Positions 17,673 through 25,633 of a DNA stretch of 64,000 nucleotides are shown in pieces. Positions within the stretch are counted from its first letter, which is position 1. Each line of letters starts with the position of its first letter. The stretch is from Cohnella sp. WQ 127256 (lineage in GTDB: Bacteria; Bacillota; Bacilli; Paenibacillales; Paenibacillaceae): assembly GCF_024519285.1 (NCBI RefSeq), contig NZ_JAMZCY010000001.1:248001-312000 (forward strand), written 5' to 3'. A program made the translations under genes and the position numbers. The notes beneath the pieces were generated by a model. It made no database searches and was not told the DNA's origin. It saw only the letters and a program-made list of their open reading frames with translations.

Positions 17673-18053
17673 ATGGGAAAAGTTGGAAGATTGTCTGAAA
17701 CAGAATTAGAAGTGATGGAGGTGATTTGGGAATTAGAACCGCCTGTAACGGTTTCACAGCTGTTAGACATTTTTGAAAGCAAAGGTTGGAAAACGTCTAC
17801 GTTATCGACCATACTGAAACGGCTGATTGAAAAAGGCTTTTTGACAAAATCATTGAGCGGCAAGGTGAATTACTATGATCCTGTTATGAGCATGCATGAT
17901 TACAAGAAGGTCGAAACACAATCATTTCTTAGTCGTTTATATCATGGGAAAGCCAAAAATTTTATTGCTGCTTTGGTTGATGACAATGAACTCAGTCAAG
18001 AAGACATAACCGAGTTAAAAGAATGGTTTAAGAGCAAGGAAGGTAAGAAATGA
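17673..18053 (+). CDS. BlaI/MecI/CopY-family repressor
   Basis: A 126-residue winged-helix repressor: LSETELEVMEVIWELEPPVTVSQLLDIF, then the recognition helix region WKTSTLSTILKRLIEKGFL and a C-terminal dimerisation segment. Family members repress divergent or downstream genes until a BlaR1-type membrane peptidase triggers their cleavage. ATG 17673 is used, with AGAGGTG 6 nt upstream, rather than the GTG at 17664 that lies within that site. Its stop overlaps the start of the M56 peptidase gene (ATGA). It is preceded by a duplicated operator, so autoregulation is very likely. Confidence 0.92.
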   Translation: MGKVGRLSETELEVMEVIWELEPPVTVSQLLDIFESKGWKTSTLSTILKRLIEKGFLTKSLSGKVNYYDPVMSMHDYKKVETQSFLSRLYHGKAKNFIAALVDDNELSQEDITELKEWFKSKEGKK

Positions 18054-19321
18054 TGGCTTTAGTTGTATGTCTCTTCCTTTCATCTGCTGTTGGAACGATC
18101 ATTTGGATTGTGCAACTAGCGATAAGGCGTTTTACGAACATAGCTTTTTCGCAGACGTGGCATTATTACACCGGATTAGTTCCTGTATTTTTTCTTCTTG
18201 GCGGTTCAGAGATTGTAAATAGGCTAAGTCCTTTAATACGATCTATCTCAGCTGATTTTGGAAAGAGTGCGAAGTCAGAAACGATAACGATAGCTGAACA
18301 ACAGTTAAGCGTCACCCCTTTTTCATTACCGGAAGGCAAGGCTTCGTTTATGAATTCATTGGCCGACTTCGTTCTGCGGTTGGAGGATCAGAAACCATTT
18401 CTTCTGTTGGCCATAGTCATTTGGGGGATTGGAATTCTGGTTTTCCTAGCTGTGAATATTAAAAATTATTGGACTTTCAAACATTCGATCTTACAAGAAA
18501 GCCGCATATGTGATAATGTGCAATGTTCAGTAAAGGTTATTGTAAGCGATCATGTAACGACTCCCATGCTTATCGGTTTTTGGAAGCCCGTAATTGTATT
18601 GCCTAATAAGCCTTTGGGGGAAAAAGAACGATCTATGATCTTGTCGCATGAACTCGTTCATTACAAACGAGGGGATCTGTATGTGAAGCTGCTCGTATTT
18701 GTGGCAAATGCAGTTCACTGGTTTAACCCAGCGGTATATACGATGAATAAACAGGTCACTATGCTTTGCGAGTTATCTTGCGATGAGAAAGTTGTTCAGA
18801 AAATGGACAGGGATAGCCGAAGGTTATACGGAGAGACTCTCCTATCCATGCTGGAGTATAGTGTCGGACAGCGGAATGTGATTTGTACAAGTCGTCTAAC
18901 TAATCCTAAAACAGAGATGAAAAGGAGACTTATCAATCTAATGAATGAGAAAAAAACAAAAAAGTCGATGATGTTGCTGTCGCTTGTTGCTACGATTGCT
19001 TTGATTGGAAGCGGTGGGGCTACCGCATATGCGGCGGGGTCGGCTGTGCCGTCATCTAAGGAAATAACAGGGGCTAATGTTACCATTAAGTATTCGAATG
19101 GAAAAGTTGAATCCTTTGATAAGAATGGTAATAAGGTGCCTACACAATCGAAGGAAAGCATTAAGCCGGTAAAGCTCAGCTCTGAAAAGATTGTTGATCG
19201 AATTGAGAAACATATTTCCAAGGGACTGACTGTACCACAAGGCTATATAGACGAACTTTCACAAAAAGAGCTAGATATCCTCAATGACACTCATGGACTG
19301 ACACTTCAAAAGTCAAAATAA
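18050..19321 (+). CDS. BlaR1-type M56 membrane metallopeptidase
   Basis: A four-helix membrane protein with the zinc peptidase motif LSHELVHYKRGD (HExxH; about residues 200-212) and a downstream zinc-ligand region LCELSCDEKVV. Another hydrophobic segment (about 305-328) leads to a short extracellular tail of about 95 residues. True BlaR1/MecR1 receptors end in a 250-residue penicillin-binding sensor domain; that domain is absent here, so the inducer is probably not a beta-lactam. The tail has a KYSNGKVESFDKNGN segment typical of other Bacillales BlaR1 relatives. It is coupled to the repressor gene and predicted to cleave it on signal. Confidence 0.88.
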   Translation: MMALVVCLFLSSAVGTIIWIVQLAIRRFTNIAFSQTWHYYTGLVPVFFLLGGSEIVNRLSPLIRSISADFGKSAKSETITIAEQQLSVTPFSLPEGKASFMNSLADFVLRLEDQKPFLLLAIVIWGIGILVFLAVNIKNYWTFKHSILQESRICDNVQCSVKVIVSDHVTTPMLIGFWKPVIVLPNKPLGEKERSMILSHELVHYKRGDLYVKLLVFVANAVHWFNPAVYTMNKQVTMLCELSCDEKVVQKMDRDSRRLYGETLLSMLEYSVGQRNVICTSRLTNPKTEMKRRLINLMNEKKTKKSMMLLSLVATIALIGSGGATAYAAGSAVPSSKEITGANVTIKYSNGKVESFDKNGNKVPTQSKESIKPVKLSSEKIVDRIEKHISKGLTVPQGYIDELSQKELDILNDTHGLTLQKSK

Positions 19322-19359
19322 GAGAACGAAAAGGATCTGAAGCCAGTGTAAATGAAATG

Positions 19360-19409
19360 AACAGCCATCCTATTGTCGGTTGAATAACCGATAATGGATG
19401 GCTGTTTTT
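19360..19409. terminator. Bidirectional intrinsic terminator
   Basis: AACAGCCATCC (19360-19370) pairs with GGATGGCTGTT (19396-19406), with a further inner helix around TATTGTCGGTT and AACCGATAA. A T tract follows on the + strand. It separates convergent genes. Confidence 0.8.
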
Positions 19410-20133
19410 AGATTTCTTTGCTTATAAGCTTAAGTGATAGCACTTTCTGAGTGTCGGGATCGAGATCGACCTTAATCCATCCACCGGATACTTCTACTGT
19501 AAGTACATTAGATTGTTCATTGGATTCGATCCCAAGCTTATCAGCGGCTTCGGAGCTATTCATTCCGATGAGAAGCCCTTGAATACCTGATTTCACCTGT
19601 GATGACGTTATCTCGACATAGACCACTTTATCTTTGTCATTCAAACCAATGGAGAAGCCGTCGTATTGCCATATCTCAATCGTTTGCTTGTCTCCGGGTA
19701 GGGGGTAAGTTTCCGGAGGAAGTCCGAAGTGCTTCACTACAATCTTATCCGTTGCGCCTAGTGCAATACTTGCTAACGAAGGTGATTTCGGTTCGAAGGC
19801 ATGTTCCTTGGGCGTTTTAGCTTGATCTGTTGGTTTGGTATGTATAGTCGATGCTTCAACTGTGGACGCAGATTCAACCGGTTGCTTGTCTATTAGAGTT
19901 GGTGATGATGTTAAGGGTGAAGGCGTTGTAGCCGATGAGCTGTCTGGAGATCCCGGGCTTGATTGTCCAGGTGCGGAGGCTGTCGGCAAAGGTACTTGTG
20001 AATGAATCAGTGGAAGATCACCCGAAGCTTCGAGAGTCGGCAGTGCAGCAGGAGAAGTGCTGCAGGATACCAGGCTAAAGGACAACAGAAGAGCACCCCA
20101 AATTCTTAATCGAGCAGGGGAAGTTCTCGGCAT
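19408..20133 (-). CDS. Putative lipoprotein with Pro/Ser/Thr-rich linker
   Basis: The signal peptide has a lipobox (LLSFSLVSC-S, about residue 24), then a 95-residue low-complexity Ser/Pro/Thr linker that should extend through the wall. A C-terminal domain of about 110 residues (SIALGATDKIVVKHFGLPPETYPLPGD..., IEIWQYDGFSIGLNDKDKVVYVEI, LIGMNSSEAADKLGI) follows. The pattern of a short repeat around GxxxxEVxxxLG with a beta hairpin resembles SmpA/OmlA-like or stalk-type modules, but I do not recognise the family. ATG 20133 is used: GGAGGG lies 6 nt upstream, whereas ATG 20139 abuts that site. Confidence 0.7.
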   Translation of the reverse strand: MPRTSPARLRIWGALLLSFSLVSCSTSPAALPTLEASGDLPLIHSQVPLPTASAPGQSSPGSPDSSSATTPSPLTSSPTLIDKQPVESASTVEASTIHTKPTDQAKTPKEHAFEPKSPSLASIALGATDKIVVKHFGLPPETYPLPGDKQTIEIWQYDGFSIGLNDKDKVVYVEITSSQVKSGIQGLLIGMNSSEAADKLGIESNEQSNVLTVEVSGGWIKVDLDPDTQKVLSLKLISKEI

Positions 20134-20321
20134 GATCATCCCTCCTTCAAATTCGGTATACTCTATAAGACATTACATATCGTGGGAAAGTTTCGTGCTT
20201 GTTCATTATTTTTGAAAAATAAACCTTTTGTCATATCGAGTCGCAGTTTGTCGGGACTAAAGTCGTATTATTTTAAGATGATAAAATCAACAATTGATCC
20301 CATTCAAATAAGCTCAAAATG

Positions 20322-20350
20322 TTGCACGAGGGAAAAGGATATGGTACGTT
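20322..20350 (+). promoter_or_regulatory. Candidate promoter of xpt
   Basis: TTGCAC, a 17-bp spacer and TACGTT, about 35 bp upstream of the xpt start. The 240-bp gap from 20140 to 20383 shows no purine-riboswitch core and no clear PurR box. Confidence 0.35.
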
Positions 20351-20383
20351 AGACGGAAAAGACAACAGGTGGTGGTGAAGACG

Positions 20384-20956
20384 ATGGATATTCTCAAAGA
20401 GAGAATTCTAAAAGAAGCAAGCGTCATTAACTCAGGAGTGTTGAAATTGGATTCTCTGCTCAACCATGGCGTCGATCCACAGTTGACGATGGAAATGGGT
20501 AAGGAATTTGTAGCAAGATTTGCTGGTAAGAAAATTACGAAAGTGGTTACAGTAGAATCCTCGGGAATTCCCGTCGCATTTGCTACTGCATACCAGCTCG
20601 GAGTTCCACTTGTTTTTGCCCGGAGGAAGAAGACATTACTTGGGGAACCAGATGCATATTGTGAAAGAGTACCTTCCTTTACCAAAGGGATCGTAACTGA
20701 CTTAATCATTTCACGTGATTTATTGAGTGCTAATGATTCCGTTCTTTTCATAGATGATATTATTGCGAATGGCGACGCTGCTCGCGGACTCATTAAGATC
20801 ATCGAACAATCCGGAGCTGACCTCGTGGGAATCGGAATTGTGTTAGAAAAGTCATTCCAAGCAGGTGGTAACATGTTACGTGAGCTTGGTCATCAAGTGG
20901 AGATGTTAGTTAAGGTTAAGTCGTTAGAAAACAATACCATTACCTTTGCCGATTAA
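20384..20956 (+). CDS. xpt: Xanthine phosphoribosyltransferase
   Basis: A purine salvage enzyme: xanthine plus PRPP gives XMP. The PRPP-binding loop is VLFIDDIIANGDAARG (about residues 123-138), and the N-terminal motif MDILKERILKEASVINSGVLKLDSLLNHGVDP is highly characteristic of Xpt. Length is 190 aa, as expected. ATG 20384 is preferred on family grounds; GTG codons at 20369-20377 lie inside the AGGTGG ribosome binding site. In B. subtilis xpt is preceded by a guanine riboswitch; none is visible here, so regulation differs. Confidence 0.93.
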   Translation: MDILKERILKEASVINSGVLKLDSLLNHGVDPQLTMEMGKEFVARFAGKKITKVVTVESSGIPVAFATAYQLGVPLVFARRKKTLLGEPDAYCERVPSFTKGIVTDLIISRDLLSANDSVLFIDDIIANGDAARGLIKIIEQSGADLVGIGIVLEKSFQAGGNMLRELGHQVEMLVKVKSLENNTITFAD

Positions 20957-20977
20957 TATAAGGGCTATGAACATCCT

Positions 20978-21006
20978 TTCCCAAACGGAATTCATTGTCG
21001 TATAAT
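20978..21006 (+). promoter_or_regulatory. Candidate promoter of the 108-residue gene
   Basis: TTCCCA (weak -35), a 17-bp spacer and a perfect TATAAT (21001-21006), 35 bp before the start codon. Confidence 0.4.
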
Positions 21007-21040
21007 AAGGGTAACCTGCATATGGGGAGGCGAACAGCAA

Positions 21041-21367
21041 ATGGAAAACATTAATTTGTCGGTCGAATATTTCTTGAAAAAGCTGGATGAGTCCAAAGTT
21101 CATTTTGAGCGTGCACTTGACTGCAAACACACGGAGTTCGATGACCTGTATCCATACATGATCGAGCACCCGCAATTTTTCTGGTATAAGCGTTATGTAG
21201 CTTGGTCTGAACTTCTTACAATCGTTAAGCTTTGTGAAGAGCTTAATATTCCTTGGATCGAACGATTTGCAAGTCATCAGGCTGATTATGTGAGTAAGCG
21301 TGTGATGTCTGGCAAGGTTCTGGATTGCTGGTATGAAACGAACGATACGAGAGAGCACGTTGGCTAA
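21041..21367 (+). CDS. Small soluble protein of unknown function (108 aa)
   Basis: An acidic, probably all-helical protein rich in aromatic residues (FLKKLDESKVHFERALDC, YPYMIEHPQFFWYKRYVAWSELL, LCEELNIPWIERF). It has no signal peptide, membrane helix or recognised motif. GGGGAGG precedes ATG 21041 at good spacing, and a dedicated promoter and terminator flank it, so it is a real single-gene unit. No function is proposed. Confidence 0.7.
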   Translation: MENINLSVEYFLKKLDESKVHFERALDCKHTEFDDLYPYMIEHPQFFWYKRYVAWSELLTIVKLCEELNIPWIERFASHQADYVSKRVMSGKVLDCWYETNDTREHVG

Positions 21368-21403
21368 TTGATGATACGGAGCTACTTGGGAACAAATCCG
21401 GGG

Positions 21404-21437
21404 AACCCGCGTGGACTTAGGTCTTTGCGGGTTTTTC
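21404..21437 (+). terminator. Intrinsic terminator
   Basis: AACCCGC (21404-21410) pairs with GCGGGTT (21427-21433), followed by a T tract. Confidence 0.7.
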
Positions 21438-21463
21438 TATCTCATTGTAAGGGGGACAATAAA

Positions 21464-21679
21464 TTGATTAGCGAAGATCAACTGGATCATTATAGAGTAG
21501 AAGGTACGAAAGTCAGGATCGTGAGAGATTCATTGGAACAAAATGACGTCGTAGGAATCGTAGTCGCTTGGGATGATGAACAATTACTTATCCGACGCCC
21601 TAACCGTAAGGTTGTGAAGGTGAAAAGAGCCTACACCATCCAGCTAGCGAGTGAACCTCGGGTATGGTCGTTTGAATAA
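21464..21679 (+). CDS. Small basic beta-rich protein of unknown function (71 aa)
   Basis: LISEDQLDHYRVEGTKVRIVRDSLEQNDVVGIVVAWDDE and onwards suggests a small beta-barrel (SH3- or Hfq-like pattern of alternating hydrophobics: VRIV, VVGIVVAWDDEQLLIRR, KVVKVKRAYTIQL). It starts with TTG at 21464 behind AAGGGGGA; the frame is open upstream to 21368, but that part overlaps the preceding terminator. No known family is recognised; RNA or nucleic-acid binding would suit the fold and charge but is speculation. Confidence 0.65.
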   Translation: MISEDQLDHYRVEGTKVRIVRDSLEQNDVVGIVVAWDDEQLLIRRPNRKVVKVKRAYTIQLASEPRVWSFE

Positions 21680-21705
21680 GCTTGCCCCAACCTCATCATC
21701 TTAAT

Positions 21706-21731
21706 AGCCTTGTTCAGCAAGGCTTTTTTTG
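21706..21731 (+). terminator. Intrinsic terminator
   Basis: AGCCTTG (21706-21712), loop TTCAG, CAAGGCT (21718-21724) and a run of T. Confidence 0.85.
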
Positions 21732-22175
21732 TCGAATAAAACATGGTCTCGACAGCCTATATACATAGGGATGATTACGTGATAACTTACTGTTGATGAT
21801 TTAGAAAACGTTTTATAACATGAATTCGTGAAGAATAAATATTAAAATATTTTACATTTTTATAATATATTAGTGTAATATCACTTAGGTTTATGTTATT
21901 ATTTGTCTATATTAATCTTTGCCAACAACATTGTATAAGGTGATATTCCTGCAATTCGCCTTCCTAACCACTCCGATTCTGTTTTTCACTTCTTAGTAAA
22001 GCGGTGTAGTCTCCAAACCGCGACAAAATCCATCAATTTCAGCATCAGGTCAACTCAAAAAGATACTATTATCGTTTGTGTACAAAATACTCTAAGGATT
22101 AGGGGGAAGATGATAAATCTGATTTAACCTATAGACAAGAATTTATCCGAACGACGTAGACAAAGAGGTGATGCG
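21732..22175 (+). other. AT-rich intergenic region, presumed control region of the biosynthetic operon
   Basis: This 444-bp stretch has no gene. Its left half is very AT-rich (21800-21925), with several TATAAT-like hexamers and a small dyad around ATATTAGTGTAATAT. Its right half is of mixed composition. It must carry the promoter of the 40-kb operon but I cannot pick one with confidence. A perfect AAAACGTTTT palindrome lies near 21806. A 5-codon ORF (22110-22127) is present but its ribosome binding site is too close. Confidence 0.5.
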
Positions 22176-23936
22176 TTGTTTTTTGAGAAGTTTAATTCTA
22201 GTCGTATTATGAACCACTCAGTCATGGGCTCATACCGATATTTGCTTATGGCGGTGTTGGCAGCTCTTGGGGGGGCTCTGGCCGACATGGGCATAGCCAT
22301 GTCGATTATGCGAATGGCGGATGCCGGATTATCAGGGGATGAGAGTTCCGCTATTCGGATGTCGATTTACATGGCGGCAACGATATTGGTCGGTTTTCTG
22401 TTGAAATTTTCGATGAAATCCGCCGCAACGCAATTCGGGGCAAATACCGCCTTTAGGTTGCGCTCATCGCTATTCGGGCATATTGCAAAAATAAAGCAAT
22501 CCGAAGCGGAATCCCGACATGCGGGTGACTGGATGTCTGTTCTATCCAATGATGCGTTCGCGGTCGAGCAATTTTTCACTTTTCACTTAAGCAATATGTT
22601 ATTTCACCCTGTCATGGCGGTAGGTACTTTTATATTCTTGTTCTTGTTGCAATGGAAGCTTGTTCTACTTTGCTGCTTGATCATGCCGTTATCGCTCCTG
22701 ATTTCGTGGCAACTCGGCAAACCGATCATCAGAAAATCGCAGCAATTGCAAGAGATCGAAGGGACGATCAATTCCCAAGTCCAGGATGCCGTGATCGGTC
22801 AGGCACTAATCAAGTCGTATGGAAGGCAGGTTTGGCTAAGGGAACGTTTTGATCGTACTTTGAGGATGGGGCTACTCAAAAGCTTTGATTTGGAACGGCA
22901 AAGGTCGTTCATCATACCGTGGCAAATCCTACTGCAAACGCTTCCATTTTCGTTATGTATCCTTTATGGAGGCTGGCTTTCCATTCATGGCCAGATGCGG
23001 CCGGCAGAGCTGCTTGCTTTCATCTATCTATTAGGCTATTGCATTCAATCCGCATCCGCGCTTCCGGAGCTGATTGGACAGCTCTTTGTTGCTGCGGGTG
23101 CTGTTAGGCGGCTAGATCAGATCATGGGCTATCAAACGGAAAACGATACAGGTAAGTTATTGGCTTATTTAGGCGATCGGACAAATACGAATGAAAGCGA
23201 GAGCGTAATTTCTTTCGACAAGGTCAATTTTAATTATGAGGGACGATCTGATCATGCACTCAAGGATATTTCTTATGTCATTGAGAAAGGTCAATTCGTT
23301 GCTATTGTTGGTCCGAGCGGATCTGGGAAGAGCACGATTATGAAGCTAATAAGCAAGCTATACGAACCGAATGGGGGAGAAATTCGGTTACTTGGTGAGC
23401 CATTGGTAGATTATCATCCACAAGCAGTTCGCTCACTGATCTCTTTCGTGAAGCAGCATACGTTTTTGTTCCCGGGCACAATCCTGGACAACATCAGACA
23501 TGGCAACCCAATTGCAACGGATAAGGAGGTGATCGAAGCGAGCATAGCTGCAGGGGCAGACGTGTTTATTCAACAGCTTCCCGATAGTTACCTGACGCAG
23601 ATAGGCGAGAGGGGGGCGGGATTATCCGGTGGTCAGATGCAAAGGATTGCGATTTCGCGCGCACTGTTGAAGGAAGCTCCGATTATCATTTTTGACGAAC
23701 CGACCTCCTCGTTGGACGGAGATTCGGAAGCAATCATTCAAGAGACACTTCGGAAAGTCCGAAGGAAGAAAACCATCATCGTCATCGCGCATCGGTTGTC
23801 TAGGGTACAAGATGCGGATCTCATTCTGGTGATGGACCAAGGCCGCATAGTCGAGTCGGGAACGCACGAACAGTTAATTCGGCATAGCGGGCTATATTCA
23901 GGCTTGTATCAAAATTTATTAGAAGGAGTCTCCTAA
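22176..23936 (+). CDS. ABC exporter half-transporter 1 (membrane + ATPase)
   Basis: A 586-residue type IV ABC exporter: six membrane helices (about 1-320), then the nucleotide-binding domain. Walker A is GPSGSGKST, the Q-loop region FVKQHTFLFPGTI, the signature LSGGQMQR, Walker B IIIFDEPTSSLD and the H-loop IAHRLS; all ATPase residues are present. It starts at TTG 22176, with AGAGGTG at good spacing. Its stop overlaps the start of the second half-transporter (TAATG), implying a heterodimer. As first gene of the operon it probably exports the lipopeptide and gives self-protection. Confidence 0.92.
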   Translation: MFFEKFNSSRIMNHSVMGSYRYLLMAVLAALGGALADMGIAMSIMRMADAGLSGDESSAIRMSIYMAATILVGFLLKFSMKSAATQFGANTAFRLRSSLFGHIAKIKQSEAESRHAGDWMSVLSNDAFAVEQFFTFHLSNMLFHPVMAVGTFIFLFLLQWKLVLLCCLIMPLSLLISWQLGKPIIRKSQQLQEIEGTINSQVQDAVIGQALIKSYGRQVWLRERFDRTLRMGLLKSFDLERQRSFIIPWQILLQTLPFSLCILYGGWLSIHGQMRPAELLAFIYLLGYCIQSASALPELIGQLFVAAGAVRRLDQIMGYQTENDTGKLLAYLGDRTNTNESESVISFDKVNFNYEGRSDHALKDISYVIEKGQFVAIVGPSGSGKSTIMKLISKLYEPNGGEIRLLGEPLVDYHPQAVRSLISFVKQHTFLFPGTILDNIRHGNPIATDKEVIEASIAAGADVFIQQLPDSYLTQIGERGAGLSGGQMQRIAISRALLKEAPIIIFDEPTSSLDGDSEAIIQETLRKVRRKKTIIVIAHRLSRVQDADLILVMDQGRIVESGTHEQLIRHSGLYSGLYQNLLEGVS

Positions 23937-25633
23937 TGGCCGAACGGCGTTCGGAATGGTTGAGCTTCTATTCCATGCTGCAGAAACCGAGGCGAAGGTA
24001 TGTCCAATACGCGATCGGTGAGTCCTTGATTCGTTCGGTTGTTCCGATCGTCACGGCATTCGCTCTCAAATGGACGATAGATTCGTCGGTGTCGGAAGAT
24101 ATGAATATGTTATGGAAAACGTTTTACATTCTATGTGGCTCCACTCTCCTGTTCGCCGCCCTGTCACCCTTGCTCGTCTACAGGTTGAAACGATCGGCCA
24201 AGCAGCTAAGCATCGGCATTCGCGGCCGGTTGATCGACAAGGTCGCATTCTTGTCCTTCCCGTTCTTCGAGCGGCATGAAAGCGGTGAGTTGATGTCTAA
24301 GATGTCGAACGACGTGCTTCAAATGGAGGAAATGTATACCGAGCATATGCGTAATCTGGTTCACTATACGATCGTGGGTGCTGGCTCATTCGCGGCAATG
24401 CTTTTCTTGGACTGGCGATTTGCCCTATCACTGATCGCGTTAACCGTTGTGATTGGAGTGGTGAACTATCGATTCCTTCGACCATTGCGAACGCTTAGCG
24501 ATACGTTGCAGCAACGGAAAGGAGAAGCGAATGCCAGATGCAGCGATCTGTTACATGGTCTGTCCACGATCAAGCTCTATCAGCTGGAAGCCGTCGTCAT
24601 CAATCAATATGATAAGAAAAATCGCGAGATTCAGTACTTAACGAGCAGATTTGGACGTCAATCCGCGTGGCTGGAAGCCGTAAACTATTTGCTAACCTTC
24701 ATAAGCTTCGGAGGTATTGCCGTAGCGGGAACGATTCTAGTGTTGCGCGATTCAATCGAAACGGGCTCGCTGATCGCCCTTATCCAGTTACAGATGAACG
24801 TTACGTTCGTCATCATGCTTATGGGTGGATTGTTTGCAAGAATGCAGGTTTCCATTACAGCTTCCGAACGAGTCAACGGATTGCTTGAAACTGAAGAGGA
24901 AGAACATGTGATTGTGGAAGGAGGCATGATTCATTCAGAAGGCACGATAGACTTTGCCATCGAATTTGACGATGTATTTTTCTCCTATGACCAGCGTTCT
25001 GTCCTACGAGGGGTCTCAATGTCGGTTCGGTCAGGTGAGACGGCCGTCATCACGGGAGGGAGCGGCAATGGAAAAAGCACGCTGTGCAAGCTGCTGCTTG
25101 GTTTTTATCGACCCGACAGCGGCAGTATTAGATTGCTTGGCGATGATTTCTCGCAGTGCTCGCTTGCCGATTGGAGAAGCAAAATCGCCTATGTTCCACA
25201 GGAGCCATTTCTATTTTCTGGGACGATCGAGGATAATATTCGTTTCGGTAATCTTGAAGCATCGGATGAGGATGTACGGGCAGCCGCAGCTGCCGCAGGA
25301 GCCCATGACTTCATCGAGTCACTACCCGACGGTTATGGCACGAACATCGCACAAGATGCGTCCAACCTATCGGGCGGTCAGAAGCAAAGGATTACAATTG
25401 CTAGAGCTTTTCTGAAAGACGCCCCGATTCTACTTCTTGACGAACCAAGTTCATCTCTAGATGCCGCGGCAGCGAATGCAGTTGCGGATGTCGTCAACAG
25501 CATGAGGGGGATTAAGACGTGTCTCGTTATTGCTCATGAATCTAAGTCACGGTATCGGGTGGACGTCGCCTATTGTATTGAAGAAGGGAAAGTGTATCAA
25601 CCGTATTCGGAAATGAAAGTAGGGAGCTCGTGA
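23936..25633 (+). CDS. ABC exporter half-transporter 2 (membrane + ATPase)
   Basis: A 565-residue partner of the preceding transporter with the same layout. Walker A is GGSGNGKST (Pro replaced by Gly, Ser by Asn, still functional by pattern). The Q-loop is VPQEPFLFSGTI, the signature LSGGQKQR, Walker B ILLLDEPSSSLD and the H-loop IAHES. Both subunits keep the catalytic Glu, so both sites look active, unlike many heterodimers with one degenerate site. It is translationally coupled on both sides; its stop overlaps the GT2 start (GTGA). Probable role: export of the lipopeptide. Confidence 0.92.
   Translation: MAERRSEWLSFYSMLQKPRRRYVQYAIGESLIRSVVPIVTAFALKWTIDSSVSEDMNMLWKTFYILCGSTLLFAALSPLLVYRLKRSAKQLSIGIRGRLIDKVAFLSFPFFERHESGELMSKMSNDVLQMEEMYTEHMRNLVHYTIVGAGSFAAMLFLDWRFALSLIALTVVIGVVNYRFLRPLRTLSDTLQQRKGEANARCSDLLHGLSTIKLYQLEAVVINQYDKKNREIQYLTSRFGRQSAWLEAVNYLLTFISFGGIAVAGTILVLRDSIETGSLIALIQLQMNVTFVIMLMGGLFARMQVSITASERVNGLLETEEEEHVIVEGGMIHSEGTIDFAIEFDDVFFSYDQRSVLRGVSMSVRSGETAVITGGSGNGKSTLCKLLLGFYRPDSGSIRLLGDDFSQCSLADWRSKIAYVPQEPFLFSGTIEDNIRFGNLEASDEDVRAAAAAAGAHDFIESLPDGYGTNIAQDASNLSGGQKQRITIARAFLKDAPILLLDEPSSSLDAAAANAVADVVNSMRGIKTCLVIAHESKSRYRVDVAYCIEEGKVYQPYSEMKVGSS

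Noticed and set aside
20140..20383. Purine riboswitch upstream of xpt
   Set aside because: Searched for the conserved three-helix core known from B. subtilis xpt; the sequence lacks its conserved junction bases and paired loops.
22110..22127. A 5-codon leader peptide upstream of the first ABC gene
   Set aside because: The GGGGGA site is only a few bases from the ATG and there is no attenuator-like hairpin after it.
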